This document shows, piece by piece, positions 43,904 through 56,900 of a stretch of DNA of 64,000 nucleotides. The stretch spans positions 248,001 through 312,000 of the forward strand of contig NW_026570303.1 in NCBI RefSeq assembly GCF_019649055.1, given 5' to 3'. The position numbers and the translations under genes are program-made. The stretch comes from Paramacrobiotus metropolitanus. Lineage: Eukaryota > Tardigrada > Eutardigrada > Parachela > Macrobiotidae. How positions within the stretch are numbered: the first letter of the stretch is position 1; each line of letters opens with the position of its first letter. Below the pieces are notes generated by a model. The model ran no database searches. It was not told the DNA's origin and saw only the letters and a program-made list of their open reading frames with translations.

Positions 43904-46519
43904 CTACGGTGATCTCCATCCGCCAAACGCCTTCTCCAGCTGCCGTGCGACTGCCAGTGACAAGCGATCTTGCTGGAAATTACTGACCACCTGGATACCG
44001 TAGGGTAGCCCATTTTTATCGAGACCCATTGGGACGTGGGTACTTGGCAGTCCAATGGCATTAAAAACAGCTGGAAAAATTAGCGGATAAATATTAACAG
44101 AATAGATTGTCAGGCATAATCAGTTAATTATGAAATAGAAGACTACACACATATTTTACTGAATACGTTTATTGATTATTAAAGTCTCATCTGTTACGAG
44201 TATAGAAAAACATCCTTACAAGTATAGATGAAATTCATATGCATGGCCAAGGCTCGGTTGTGGTAGGGTGCCGTGTGAGGATGTGTGGGGAGTATCAGTA
44301 TGCCATCATCCCCAAGGATCTTCACAAATTCACTTTCTAGCCTGTTTCTCATTTCACAATAACAGCTTCTGTAAAACTACAATCAGCTCCTGTAATAGAT
44401 CCTTTTCCAGTTCGAATGGATACTGAGAAAGGGGAGCGGCGGCACTACTTTCGCAAAACCAGATTAACATACCGAAAAGCTGGATCCGGTTTGTGCTGTT
44501 CCACCCAAGCCAGATACAGAGCAATCAGAGTGTGCTCGGACCGTCCACAAAGAAGCCGGCCGAACTCGTGAACGGGATCCAATTTGCCCTTTCCGTTCAC
44601 CATATCGGCAGCATAACTGTGGGTCGGGTTGTGGATGACCTCGGCTTTCCAGATATCCGATGCATAGCGAAGGTCTACCATTCGACTCTTAAAATCTTTC
44701 TCTGGAACCAGTTGAGCCTTGAACTGTCCGGTCAGATGCATGACCGCCTTCAGTACAGCATCTTTAATGCACCTCTCCACGGGCGTGATGAAGGGATTTT
44801 CGATCTGCAGTAAATAATGAACACGCAACTTCGACAGATCGACTTCCGTGTCCAGAGATAAGGCTTTGGCATTTGGTCCCAATAAAACCTGTAGCAAAAC
44901 ATCACGACTAAAATGAACGACAGAATATGTATAGCAAGAAGCGCATTACTTTACAGAATGGCGCCAGGTCCTCCGCGTAACGACACAACGGCCCCACCGT
45001 CGCAAAGCGTGCTGACTCATCGGTGGCCGGCGGATACTTGCCCTCCAGGGGTGTCAGCCCGCGCGTTGGTTTGTGGCCAAAGACCCCGCAGAAAAATGCC
45101 GGCATCCGTATACTGCCACCGATATCCGAACCCAATCCGCACGGTGATCCCGCCGCCCCGACAATCACGCCTTCGCCGCCCGATGAACCGCCAGTTGCCC
45201 GGTTGGGATCGTAGGGATTGTTGCTGCGCCCGTACAACTTGTTGCTGGTCTCCCACCACATGCAGATTTCCGGGATATTGGTCACGCCCAAAATTATAGC
45301 ACCTACGATGCTGTGTATTTTATTAGGCTTTTCGCAATATTTTTACTGTCAGGAAGGCGCATAGACTTGGTCGGGGCGCACAGCCTGTAATGACAATGTC
45401 ATGCACGATTGCTTCTTCCATACCGGTGGAAATTGTTTTCGTATTAAAACTTCACTGAAATTTCAGAAAAAGATTTAAGCTAGAACTTTTGAAGAAGGAC
45501 ATATTTTTAAAGGATCACGATTTACGACCACCCGGTGTGACAGCGAATTGGCGGTTTTTATCTGGAAATCTCCAATCTGTAATGCAGTACTGTATGTACT
45601 AGAACTTGTACTAGAACTTCCGGCTAGGTTGACAGTCTAGCATGGGATTTTAAACTTTTTAAACTTCATGATTCACAGACAAGGGAAAGGTAAATCAAAA
45701 GAGAAACAATGCGATGTAAGTGAAAATCAAATTGACAAAATTTAATTTAATTTTCAGTTGCTTTATCTAACATTTACTATCTGAGTGCTCTCCTTTACGA
45801 GGGCAGTAAAAATTCTTCTGTTTTTTGATTTTTTTCTTGTGAATAATTTTTAGTGGTTGTGCCAATCAGAGTGATGTATTTTACTAATTTACGTAGTGTG
45901 TGGCTCGAGGTTTATGATGATTCTCGTATCATTAAGATATAAATTTGCATTTACAATCGAACTTGCAAGACAAAACTATTGCAGGTCTGTAAACTTACAA
46001 TTTTTTAAAAGTGTAAAAAACTTGGTAATCGCTCTGTTTACCGGCATCGCGCAGTCGTCGTACGGCCTCGCAGTCTTCCTCCGCCAAGATCCCTTTCCTC
46101 GCCGGTGTACCAGCCGTAAACGGCATCCCTTTAACCATCCAGCTCTCCTTCACCGATATGGGGACGCCGAGAAACGGTTGACGTTCTTCGGAGAACTCTG
46201 ACTGGTCCAGATTGTCGAATCCGATGCTGCGTAAGCGTCGGTCCAGCTCGCTGGCTTCCCGTCTGGCTGCCTCGAATCGCTCGGCCACCATTCCGTTGAC
46301 GATAGGATTGACATGCTTCAGGCGTTGGATGTACGCTTCAGTTACATCATAACTGGAGATCTCGCCGGCGCGGATTCGTCTAGCCGTGGAAGTGGCACTT
46401 TGAAGTAGCAATTCCGATCGAATGGGTGGCAGCCGTTGTTTCGTACCGAAGATCCAGGTGAATATACTGAATACCAGATTAGACACTAAGTCCATCGCAA
46501 AACGGATGAACCACCACAT
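43904..46519 (-). CDS. Fatty-acid amide hydrolase 2-like amidase, copy A
   Basis: Five exons (46519-46042, 45302-44950, 44888-44473, 44368-44220, 44070-43904) give 520 aa. This is an amidase-signature serine hydrolase. The catalytic Lys lies in GVPISVKESW, the cis-Ser in GGSSGGEG and the nucleophile Ser in GSDIGGSIRMPA, so the Ser-cisSer-Lys triad is complete. An N-terminal hydrophobic helix (FAMDLVSNLVFSIFTWIFG) anchors it in membrane, as in FAAH2. Family members cleave fatty-acid amides such as anandamide or oleamide. The homologous start of copy B is ACG here, so translation must begin ten codons later at 46519. The exon sizes after exon 1 equal those of copy B. Only about 75 bp separate it from the talin-like gene upstream. 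Confidence 0.88.
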
Positions 46520-46593
46520 CCAATCGGCCAGTGTCCAGTATTCCGTCGTCTTAAATTATTCAGTAGTGCTAGCGTTTAAACGATGCAATTCGT

Positions 46594-48393
46594 CTACTTA
46601 CAGATGCAGTAGTTACGATGCATTTCGTCTGTATTCTGTATTTTGTACTGTCGGTTAAATGTTCTGCCACATACATGTTTCTGCAGTTTGTCTAGTTCTT
46701 CTTCATATTTACGCCTTAAATCGTTTGCTTCACCCTGAGATGCCTCCATGGTTTCAGTGCTAGCTTGTGCCATGCGTTTACTCGATGTCTGAAAGTAAGA
46801 AACAAGATAGGTAATCAACATTATGCTTGAACAGCTACACGTGGGACCAACTTCTACTGAAGTCTGCTGGGCCAAGTCGCGAATATTAACGGCTGCATCA
46901 CGCATTGCTTGGCGTCGATCTTGATCATGTGGTGCAGCAGCACATAACTGATTAAAACAATAGAAACCGCGATTAGAACGTACGCCGAATTACTTCAAAG
47001 TGTTCTACACCTTAGCTGCTTCAAGGAGACGGGTGGTTGCATCCTCCAGTTGTTTGGCAGCAGCCAAAGGATGTTGCTGCAGACCTTTTCCTGTAACAGC
47101 TTCCCCTTCTGACTTCAGTCCTTTTACAAGCTCTGCAGTAGCTTGCAACAAAATCTGAATATACAGTCTCAGATGATCCAAGTCTTCTGTATCATCAATT
47201 TTTAATAATAATGCTAGTTACCTTCGCTTGTCGAATCATTTCAGCCGGCTCCGGGGCCTTGCACAATTGTGAAGTGCTCAGGGTGATAGCTCCAACCGAT
47301 GCCTCAAGATTAGGTGTCGAATCAGCCACAGTGTTGATCAAAGAATCTTGATATTCCGCACTATTCACGCAGTGCACGATCTCTTTGCCCGCTTCGCCCA
47401 CCCGGATAGCTTCCATCAGAAGTTGACGGCGTGACTGTTAAGCAATAATTTTCTTTAATTCTACAGCGCCATGTAAACGACCAGCGTGCAAAAATTTACA
47501 TACAGCATCGTCAAATCTTGCTGTATCCAGCAGATTACGAACGGCTTCGACTAATTTATGTGTTGTTTTGTAGAGTTCATCTCCTTTCTTATCATCTTCC
47601 AGAACAGCCGCAATAAACTTAACGCTGTCCACCATCTCTTCCAAATTATCGATACTAACGAATATGCACATGCGGAATCGTTCTGGATAATTAGCTGAGA
47701 AAGCATATTCAGCAGCTTACATGGTGTTCACCGATCCTTCAATAGCGACACCTTCTCGCTTCCGTACGGACGGCGCGGTTAAGTCAACTATCTGGTCAAT
47801 ATGACGAGTGATACGAGCCATCTGGGTGCCCACAGCTTGCCTTGTCGCTACCACCTTTTGCGCCACCCATTTTTTCGAAATCTACAGAAAATGAAAAATC
47901 CAGGCAGAAAACGGTCAAAATTTTGTGAGTTACTTCGTACCGGATCTTCGCCAACGGGTGGAAGAACAGCTGGTTTTTGCAGACTATCCACAATTTTGGT
48001 CAGTTTATTAGCCGCTTTAGACGCTTTTGCCGCAGCCGGGTCACCGCCATCTACAGTATATGTATAAAAAAACTGAAAGCCAAACTTAACGCTATGTGTA
48101 TCTGTAGGTGCACTGACTAACATTCGTTGGAAGCCAACTTTGAGCACAATTTTGGACACTAACTTACCACAGTACTACTGGAAATACGTAACTACTGGTG
48201 TAAATACAGGTACAGGAATAACATAACATAACATCATTGTAGTAGTCTAACTGCACAGCAAAAACTGGTGCTTACTTGGAAGGGCTTTCGAGCACTTGGA
48301 CCACACGAAGAACCATAGCGCACCCAATAGTGCAGCACCTGTTGCTAGTAACACACCGAGCGAACATGAGTATCCCCCCGGAACGTCGGCCAT
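46594..48393 (-). CDS. Membrane-anchored talin-rod-like helical-bundle protein
   Basis: Eight phase-compatible exons (48393-48276, 48050-47941, 47881-47721, 47654-47504, 47434-47222, 47154-47011, 46947-46858, 46788-46594) give 393 aa. Residues about 11-32 are one hydrophobic helix (LGVLLATGAALLGALWFFVW) with a short N-tail, so an N-terminal membrane anchor is likely. The rest is Ala-rich amphipathic helices. LAAAKQLEDATTRLLEAAK followed by CAAAPHDQDRRQAMRDAAVN resembles talin rod repeats (AAK.LADAT..MVEAAK.AA.HP...). There is no FERM head or I/LWEQ tail, so it is a small talin/vinculin-superfamily relative. Function is unknown; membrane-cytoskeleton linkage is inference. The last 26 residues come from DNA shared with the FAAH 5' flank, so the true end may differ. 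Confidence 0.68.
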
Positions 48394-49150
48394 GTCATTC
48401 CGAACGCTTTAAAATAGTATAAAATAATAGTGTTGTTGCCGAATTTGCAGTAGTTAACCGCGCATGAAGCTGCGAATGAAACTTACAATATTACGCTGTC
48501 AGGATACAGATTACGAGTACAGATACTTCGTGCACATATCTGCATACTGATTACTGTGGCTTTACTATTACGGTAAAGAATTTACATTAAACAAGCAGCA
48601 ACAACGTAACGGATAGAATACAATCACAGCTCGATATGATTGTAGCAGTACCGCAAGATAGAAAGTGGACGAGCGCGACTTTTTTGTACAGATATAGAAG
48701 TTTAGCCAAGGTCAGTGAGCAGTAGTACTGCGCCTATTGCGATATGTTATCGTTATTTCGGAAAGCCTTTGTAGTCCTGTCAAAGTGCAAATTTCGGTCC
48801 ACGTGTAAAAGCAGGCTTGCTTGAATTCAGTCTACTAGTACAATTTATGGCGATTACGAAGTCTTTTGTTAGCCGTACGGCATAAAAAGCAATGATGGTC
48901 AACGGCTTTTAGGTACTGGGAAATTCCATAGCTCATATTTTTTTAACATTTTCATTGAATAAAGCGCATCCGCCTATTTACCCAAACCCATTCTGAAGAT
49001 AAGAATAAAGAAGTGGCCATATAGTCAAGATCTAACGCATAAAAAACGATGCAGATTGTGTTGTTTTAGCAGGTCCTTTCTTCGCCCATTATGAAGTAAT
49101 AAGTAATACTTAGAAACAATGTAAGCAGTTATCCCAGTGATCCTTGAGCT
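48394..49150. other. Region between FAAH copy B and the talin-like gene
   Basis: No gene seen. It holds the 3' end of FAAH B and the promoter of the talin-like gene, both on the minus strand. Confidence 0.5.
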
Positions 49151-51863
49151 CTAAGGTGATCTCCATCCGCCAAACGCCTTTTCTAATTGCCGTGCGACTG
49201 CTAGGGACAAACGATCCTGTTGGAAATTGCTGACCACCTGGATACCATACGGTAGTCCATGTTTGTCCAATCCCATTGGGACGTGGGTACTGGGCAGTCC
49301 AATGGCATTAAAAACAGCTAAAAAAATAACCCGGATTGGCTTCACCGAATATTTGCAAAATATAATTAACTAATTCTATTTTACTTTTTAATTTATATTT
49401 TTAAACTGTCTTTTTATAATTTTATTTTATTTTATCTGATTTTTGTTTCTTTTTTAGATATATTTTATCTAGTTACACATATCTACCAACGCTTTTTAGC
49501 TAGAAAAGTATCCTTACACGTATAGATAAAATTCATATGCATGGCCAGGGCTCTGTTGTGGTAGGGTGCAGTGTGAGGATGTGTGGGAAGGATTAGTATA
49601 CCGTCATCGCCAAGAATTTTCCTAAATTCACTTTCCAGCCTGTTTCTCATTTCACAATAATAGCTTCTGTAAACACAACTGCAATCAGCTAACATAGGAG
49701 CTCGGTTTTCCAGTTCGTGTAATATAGGGAAAATGAACAAGGGGAAACACTTTCGCAAAAGAAGACCATCAACGTACCGGAAAGCTGGATCCGGTTTGTG
49801 CTGTTCCACCCAAGCCAGATACAGAGCAATCAGAGTGTGTTCGGACCGTCCACAAAGGAGGCGGCCGAACTCCCGAACGGGATCCAGTTTTCCCTTTCCG
49901 TTAACCATATCGGCAGCATAACTGTGGGTCGGGTTGTGGATGATCTCGGCTTTCCAGATATCCGAAGCATAACGAAGATCTGCCATTCGACTCTTAAAAT
50001 CTTTTTCCGGGACTAGCTGAGCTTTGAACTGTCCGGTCAGATGCGAGACCGCCTTCAGTACGGCATCTTTGATGCACTGCTCCACGGGTGTGACGAAGGG
50101 ATTTTCGATCTGCAGTAGATAGTGGACGCGCAGTTTCGACAAATCGACTTCCGTGTCCAGAGATAAGGCCGTCGCATTCGGTCCCAATAAAACCTGTATC
50201 GAGAATTTACATCGAAAATGTCCGAAAAACTTTGTATAAAACGAAGCGCATTGGTTACTTTACAGAATGGCGCCAGGTCCTCCGCGTAACGACACAACGG
50301 TCCAACAGTCGCAAACCGCGCTGACTCATCTGTGGCCGGCGGATACTTGCCTTCCAGAGGCGTCAGTCCGCGGGTGGGTTTGTGGCCGAAGACCCCACAG
50401 AAAAAGGCCGGCATCCGAATACTGCCACCGATATCCGAACCCAATCCGCACGGTGATCCGGCTGCCCCGACAATGACGCCCTCGCCGCCCGACGAACCGC
50501 CAGTTGCCCGGTTGGGATCGTAAGGGTTGTTGCTGCGCCCGTACAACTTGTTATTAGTCTCCCACCACATGCAGATCTCTGGGATATTGGTCACACCCAA
50601 AATTATGGCACCTACGATGTTGCTTTGCATTAGGTTGCTCGGAAGGCGAACATACTAGTGTCTATGAAAACGTCATTATTATTTCACAAAAAATTTCAAT
50701 TTAAAACTTTTAAAAAAGGAAATTCACGATTGCGACTACCCGGGATAACATGTACAACGCAATGGGATTTGTATCTAGAAATTTTCCATTCTTAGTTCCC
50801 ATTCTTTCTTTTAAATTTTCGTCGTACTTCGTAAAAGTTACTTTTTTCCAATTTAGAAAAAAACTTAAAAATTAGGAATAGTTTCGAAGAATAATTCTCA
50901 GTTGGAAATGCATGGTTTGCAACACGAATTACGCATGAACAGCCAATCTTCGCGACTCTTTAAGTATCTTCGCGACTCACAGACAATTGCAACGTAAATT
51001 GAAAAGAGAAACAATGCGATTTAAATTAAATGAATTCTGACAAAACTAGTTTAATTTGCAAATGTTTTGTCTTTTTACTCTTTGAGTACTCTGATCTGCG
51101 TTGGTAATAAAAATACTTATAATAGTTTTTATCGTGAATAATGTTCAAGTATGTAGTTGTGCCAATCAGAGTGAAGTATTTTACTGAATACGTAGTGTTG
51201 TGGCTCGTCATTTGTGATCTACGCGTACCCGTTTCGTCAAGATTTAGCTCTACATTTACAATCCAACTTGCAAGGTAAAAAAATTGCAGATCTGTAAATT
51301 TATAACTTTTTATAAAATTTAGTACTGCTGAATCAGTTATAATCGCTCTGTTTACCGGCATCGCGAAGTCGTCGTACAGCCTCACAGTCCTCCTCCGCCA
51401 CGATCCCTTTCCTTGCCGGTGTACCAGCCGTGAACGGCATCCCTTTAACCATCCAGCTCTCCTTCACCGATATGGGGACGCCGAGAAACGGTTGACGTTC
51501 TTCGGAAAATTCTGATTGGTCCAGATTGTCAAAACCGGTGCTGCGTAAGCGTCGGTCCAGTTCGCTAGCTTCCCGTCTGGCTGCTTCGAATCTGTCGGCA
51601 ACCATTCCGTTGACGATAGGATTGACATCCTTCATGCGTTGGATGTACGCTTCAGTTACGTCCAAACTGGAGATTTCGCCGGCGCGGATTCGTTTAGCCG
51701 TGGAAATGGCGCTTTGAAGTAGCAATTGCGATCGAATTGGTGGCAGACGTTGTCTCGTACCGAAGATCCACGTGAATATACTGAAGACCAGACTGGACAC
51801 GAAGTCCATCGCAAAACGGATGAACCACCACATCCAATCGGCCAGTGTCCAGTATTCCGTCAT
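49151..51863 (-). CDS. Fatty-acid amide hydrolase 2-like amidase, copy B
   Basis: Five exons (51863-51356, 50611-50259, 50193-49778, 49666-49518, 49317-49151) give 530 aa, close to the usual FAAH2 length. The start is MTEYWTLADW. N-terminal membrane helix, catalytic Lys (GVPISVKES), cis-Ser (GGSSGGEG) and nucleophile Ser (GSDIGGSIR) are all kept. It is highly similar to copy A and the intron phases are identical. Intron 3 (49667-49777) contains no stop in the exon 3 reading frame, so retaining it would give a longer reading frame through the exon 3/4 region; the matching intron of copy A is not open. Both copies likely hydrolyse lipid amides at membranes. Confidence 0.88.
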
Positions 51864-52818
51864 TGTGAATGACTCAACAGTGTTCGGATTTTAACGCTGC
51901 AATTCGCGTGAGTAGTTAATCGTTATCCCTGTATTGTCTGTTAGATATTTCTGCTACATTGAAAAAGCTTAATGCACACAGAAACCAACAACCGATAAAA
52001 GCAGAAAAATTATTAGTGTCCAACTCAATTGCAACTAACTCTGCAGTTCCAATTTCGTGTTGGTTCCATATTATGTTACTTACAACAGTACCTTGAGTGA
52101 ACTGCAGTTCGATTAGATAGACTTTTGTTTACTACGCAACCTTGTATAATAATATCGCGCACATCACCGCAAACCTGAAAATGCAGTTTGTACCGCGGTA
52201 ATTCAAAGTTTGCAACGATGTCTGGCTTTACAAAAGCAAACAATGATGTCTTATCTTAGGGATGCTCTTTAACCGTACGCTTACACTTGAATGAATAACT
52301 GGTGCTTCCGCTCTACGTGTGCAAAGGGTAGCGGACAGAAAAATTCACACAATTAGACGAAAAACATCTTCTATAAAATAAAACAAAACGTCATATAAAA
52401 CAACACAATAAGTTCATAAAAGAAACTAAAAACATGCATTTATGCCGAATTGTTACGCCCCAGTATTATTGAGACAAAAGGAGAAAGAGAGTGGGAAAAG
52501 ATTTTGCAAACAATGCTTTTACGCAATACAATTATTATAAGCATAAATACAAGGTACTTATGCGGGTACATGTAGAAATTGTTAGATCCGGCTTTACTGG
52601 CAGAAATTTCGAAATTTCTTTTCGAATCCTTTTCTATTTGTGGTGTGCTTACCTATGTGGGATAATGTGTCATCAATCGGCAACCGTCATACTCTCATTG
52701 CTCAACCGGGAATTACATGTATATTTCTGTTGCAGGATTCTTTGTGTGGTTGGGTTGCGTGCTGTAGACGTTGAAATACGTTTTTTGATTTTATCGCTTT
52801 GGCAAAGTTACATTCACA
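51864..52818. other. Intergenic region between FAAH B and the H4 pseudogene
   Basis: The first about 95 bp resemble the DNA 5' of FAAH copy A. I see no gene in the rest; an open frame leads into the H4 pseudogene but has no family match. Confidence 0.5.
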
Positions 52819-53125
52819 ATGACTGTCGTGGAAATGTTGGTAAAGGTCTCGGAAAAGGAGGTGCCAAGCGTCACCGTAAAGTCCTCCGTGACAGTATCCA
52901 AGGCGTCACCAAACTAGCCATCCACTGTCTGGAGAATCGTGGCAGAATGAAGCGTATTTCTGGTTTGATATACGAGGAGACGCGCGGCGTAGTGACGCTC
53001 TTCCTGGGGAATGTTATCGGCGAAGTCGTCACCTATTCTGACCATGCCAAACGCAAGACCTTCACCGCCATGGACGTGGTGTATGCTTTGAAACGCCAAG
53101 GCAGGATGCTCTACGGATTTGGATT
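52819..53125 (+). pseudogene. Histone H4 pseudogene
   Basis: The sequence follows histone H4 from the start (ATGACT) to YGFG. One base is missing directly after ATGACT, so the ATG is out of frame with the rest. The H4 frame keeps [31 protein letters not shown] and [14 protein letters not shown]. It has many changes at sites that are nearly invariant in real H4, for example [13 protein letters not shown] in place of KPAIRRLARRGGV and [11 protein letters not shown] in place of VFLENVIRDAV, and the stop after YGFGG is lost. No histone 3' stem-loop follows. Confidence 0.85.
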
Positions 53126-53932
53126 GTGGAGTGCATCTTGCGCTGATTTTACAAGGTCGTCCTACACTCTGGTATGCTTTAGTCCATTTTCTGTCTTTTT
53201 AAAATGTTGTTAGCATATCAGTTTTCAAGTTTTGATTGACGGAAAGTGTCGCATAATCGTGCGGACTGGCACATCACAGTAGTAAGCAGAATTAAAAGTC
53301 TTGCAGTTGAGAGGCTAGCACCATAAATTGTAGTGCATAGACACTACAGAGACGGGATATGTCACACGCCGATTTCATGATTTGACTGTAGGAAATGAAA
53401 TTACTCCATGTACTTAAAAGCTACTGCAGTGAAAACATATTTGCGCGGCCATAGCTTTGTCCGCATAGCTTTTTTCAAAAGACAGATACTGGCAATAAGA
53501 TGCTAACAATAATTATTATGTACAGTGCAAATGTACAATTACTATGATACAATGTACAGATACGGTACATTAAAGTATTTACAGATCCATACCGTATGTA
53601 CAGATAGGTACAGTGATGCGCGTACAGCTACGCTACGTCGGCACATCTGCAACAATTTTATTAATTTTAATCTTGTCATAAGTCATCCATGTGCGTGCAC
53701 TTGAAATGGTGCAGTACATAACCAACATGCTTAAGTGAAAAATTTTATACATAAGTTACGAAAAATCTGTACCAAAACTCTTTGCGTTCATACTCATACT
53801 AGGTAATATTAGGCAACAATTAATGAACAAAAATTAGCCGAAACTTCTTCATTTTTTATCGCGTTATAGAATAATCTAATGCAATCCAGTATAGTGGGAT
53901 GATTATAAAACGAATAAAATCCAACCCGCAGC
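53126..53932. other. Intergenic region between H4 pseudogene and PKD
   Basis: No gene seen. Simple TACAGTAC/GTACAGAT-type words are frequent near 53515-53640. AATAAAAT forms near 53910 could not be assigned with certainty to the minus-strand kinase. Confidence 0.45.
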
Positions 53933-56900
53933 TTAAAGATTCATATCTTCATCCATATCTGATCCCTCATTATCACTGTCCTCATAATTAACCGACGCAT
54001 AATCCGGCTGAGCCGGCGCGAAACCCGGCAGATTGCGACTGCGACGGTACTCTTCCCAGCGTGCATCGTCCACTTCATGCGTCAGATAGCGCACTCCGAC
54101 ATCGCTCTCCAGTTTCCGGAGATCGGCATACATCTGGTAGTCCAGGAACCACCGATGCTGAATGGCCTTGTACACCGTGAAACGATTCTTAATCTCCACC
54201 ACCACGACATGCTTGATCAGATCGATGGCCGTCTCACTGATCTCCGACCAGGGATTGGGTGGAAAGAGGAAGGCGGCATTCTTAATCTGATCGGAGATGT
54301 CTTCGTTCTCGTTGAAGGGGAACACCCCGGCCAGCGACACGTAGATGATAATCCCCACGGACCACATATCGATCAGCCGGTTGTAGCGTTTATTGCGGGT
54401 CAGGGCTTCCGGCGCCAAGTAGGCCGGTGTCCCGACCAGGGACTTGCGGAAACTCTGCTCGCCGATGATCTTGGCGAAACCGAAGTCACACAGTTTAATC
54501 TGTGGGAAATCGCTCTCAGAGGTGAGGAGAATGTTCTCCGGTTTCAGATCGCAGTGGGCGATCTTTTTCGCGTGTAGGTAGCCGAGGGCTGTGAGGATCT
54601 GGTAGGTGAAGAATTTAGCCATGCGCTCGGGGAGGCGTTTCTTCTCCGTGGCCAGGATGAATTTCAACATGTCGCTGCAGAGTTTCTCCATCACAATGAA
54701 CACGTGCTGTTGGTTCTCGAAGAACCCGTCCACATTGACGACGCCCGGATGATTGAGGGAACGGAGTATTTCGATTTCCTGTTTCATGCGGATGGCTTCC
54801 TTCTCGGAGAGGCGTGGCTTATCTGTGACCTTAATGGCAACCTAATAACCAAAAACACAGTGTTCCTCATTAATCGTTAACGACTCTTGCGGCTGCAACG
54901 CGAAAAAAGTGCTGCATAATGCATGGACTATTTCTACTTCCGTCAGACCGCCAGAATAGAAACCACCGGACTAAAATTTATATAGAAAGCCGACATGTAT
55001 TTGTCATAGAATAAAATCGTTACTCGTCAGACTCCATTTAAAAAAAACGTTTTTACGTGCCAGTGTGCCACATGTGTCGCTGACTTTCACAGGCGAGAGT
55101 TTTATACGCTCACAGAATCATAGACAAACGTGTGAGAAACGTAGTAAAAGGGCTTGATTTCAGGCTTTGACGTAAAGGCGAAAAATTCGATGACTTTCTA
55201 ATAAAAAAATTCGATAAAGTAATATCCTACTCACATTCCGTAATTTTTTTCAGCGTTTTCTTTAAGTGGTGTGACAATGATTGCTGCTCATTGTTGCTAT
55301 AATAATTATGGCCATCGCCGAATAAAAAATATTTGAAGAATCTCTTGATCCGCTTTAAGCAGTAATATGTGCGGAAGGCCTACTAATGCTGCTTTAAAGA
55401 TTAAATGTTTGCCGATTAGAAAAGGTAAAAAATTTTACCTGCTTTCCAGTAGGTCGCGACGTGGCTTCGTACACTACACCAAACTGTCCGGCACCAAGCA
55501 CCCCGTCGGGAAAGATTTGATAGTAGGCGAACACGTCTTCCAGTGCGGCAAACAGCTTATCCCGTCGCTCCACACCTTCGGCCCGCCCGATGGGCATCAG
55601 CGATTTTTTAATGCGGATGGCCCATTCTTCCGCCGCCGATGACTGCGGCTTGTCGCCGATGTAGAACACCATGTTGTTGGTGCGCAGCTGGAAGGTATGC
55701 GGTGCCGGGTACTGCACACCCGGATCGATGGTGAAGATTTTGTCCAGGTAGATTTTATTGTACACGGACTGGTCAATGTTGGACTGATACATGACAATAT
55801 ATTTGGAGGTCAGTTTCCAGTAGTGATTCAGCCGGGTCGGATTCTTGCTGGTGAAGTGCACCACCCAGCCTTCCTTCAACGAGGGTAATACTTCCTTGGG
55901 GCCGGTTTTCATTGTCTGGTGGATACGGCGGACGGTTATCTGATCGCCCCGGGTTTCGTCTAATTAAAAATCGACCACGCATTAGCAACGTAAAGCAAGT
56001 GCCATTATATGTACGTAACTAGTGACGATGTGTCAATACGCAAACTCTAAGGTACGTAAGGGCCATATTTTCATGCCAACATAATTACGAATAATACATC
56101 ACTTAACTGCTGTACGTGTCAATACTAATGGCACATCTACTTTTGTAATCATAATTTATGATTCATAAATGCATCAAGGAAACTGCCAATAACACGCAAA
56201 AACCAGCTAGTATCTGTAGGTACATCAAAACTCAAATATTTTACGTATGTGCGTATGTATTTACATGACTGTATCATTTGTATGTATTTACGTATATCTA
56301 TATGTATGTTGTATGTTACAAGGTGCTCCATTTCTGCGGAAAAATATATCAGGAGGATTATGTTGCTGGTATTAATAGTGGAAAATTATGCAGTTGTGTA
56401 GATAATAATAATTACAAAGAAATATTTGTCTGATATATGTAACAGCATCTGCATCATTTGCTAAGTTATGCTGTCAAAGCACCACCTTAAACCGTTTATT
56501 AACCAGTTTTCCTGTTAGTGAAGCGTTCGTGTTTTGGGCTACAAATCAATAATGTAGAGGAATTCGCAGCATTACTCAATTTAATTATAGGGCTTGCAAG
56601 TTGCAACTGGATTGTGTTCTTGTATTCTTTATCCACTCATCACATATATCAGGTCGGGATCGCGTGACACGCCGCGCACAATCATCCCCGAGAGAAACTA
56701 ATTTTTCTTATCCCCCAATTCCTGGATGACGTTATTCCTGTCATTAACTTTCTTGCCCCGGCGAACATTAGAATGGCGAATAATCTGGATAATTGTCACA
56801 TGAGCATGAATGTATTTCTTATCCCTGCAGCAGTGTCATGTAAACTTGCACAGATTCTACAGACAGGCTTTCTCACACAGAGCGACTAAGTGCGTGCCGA

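Noticed and set aside
52491-52818. N-terminal extension in frame with the H4 pseudogene
   Set aside because: No similarity to histones or other proteins, and the H4 start itself lies in another frame.
54077-54577. 166-codon plus-strand frame
   Set aside because: Antisense shadow of the PKD kinase exon.
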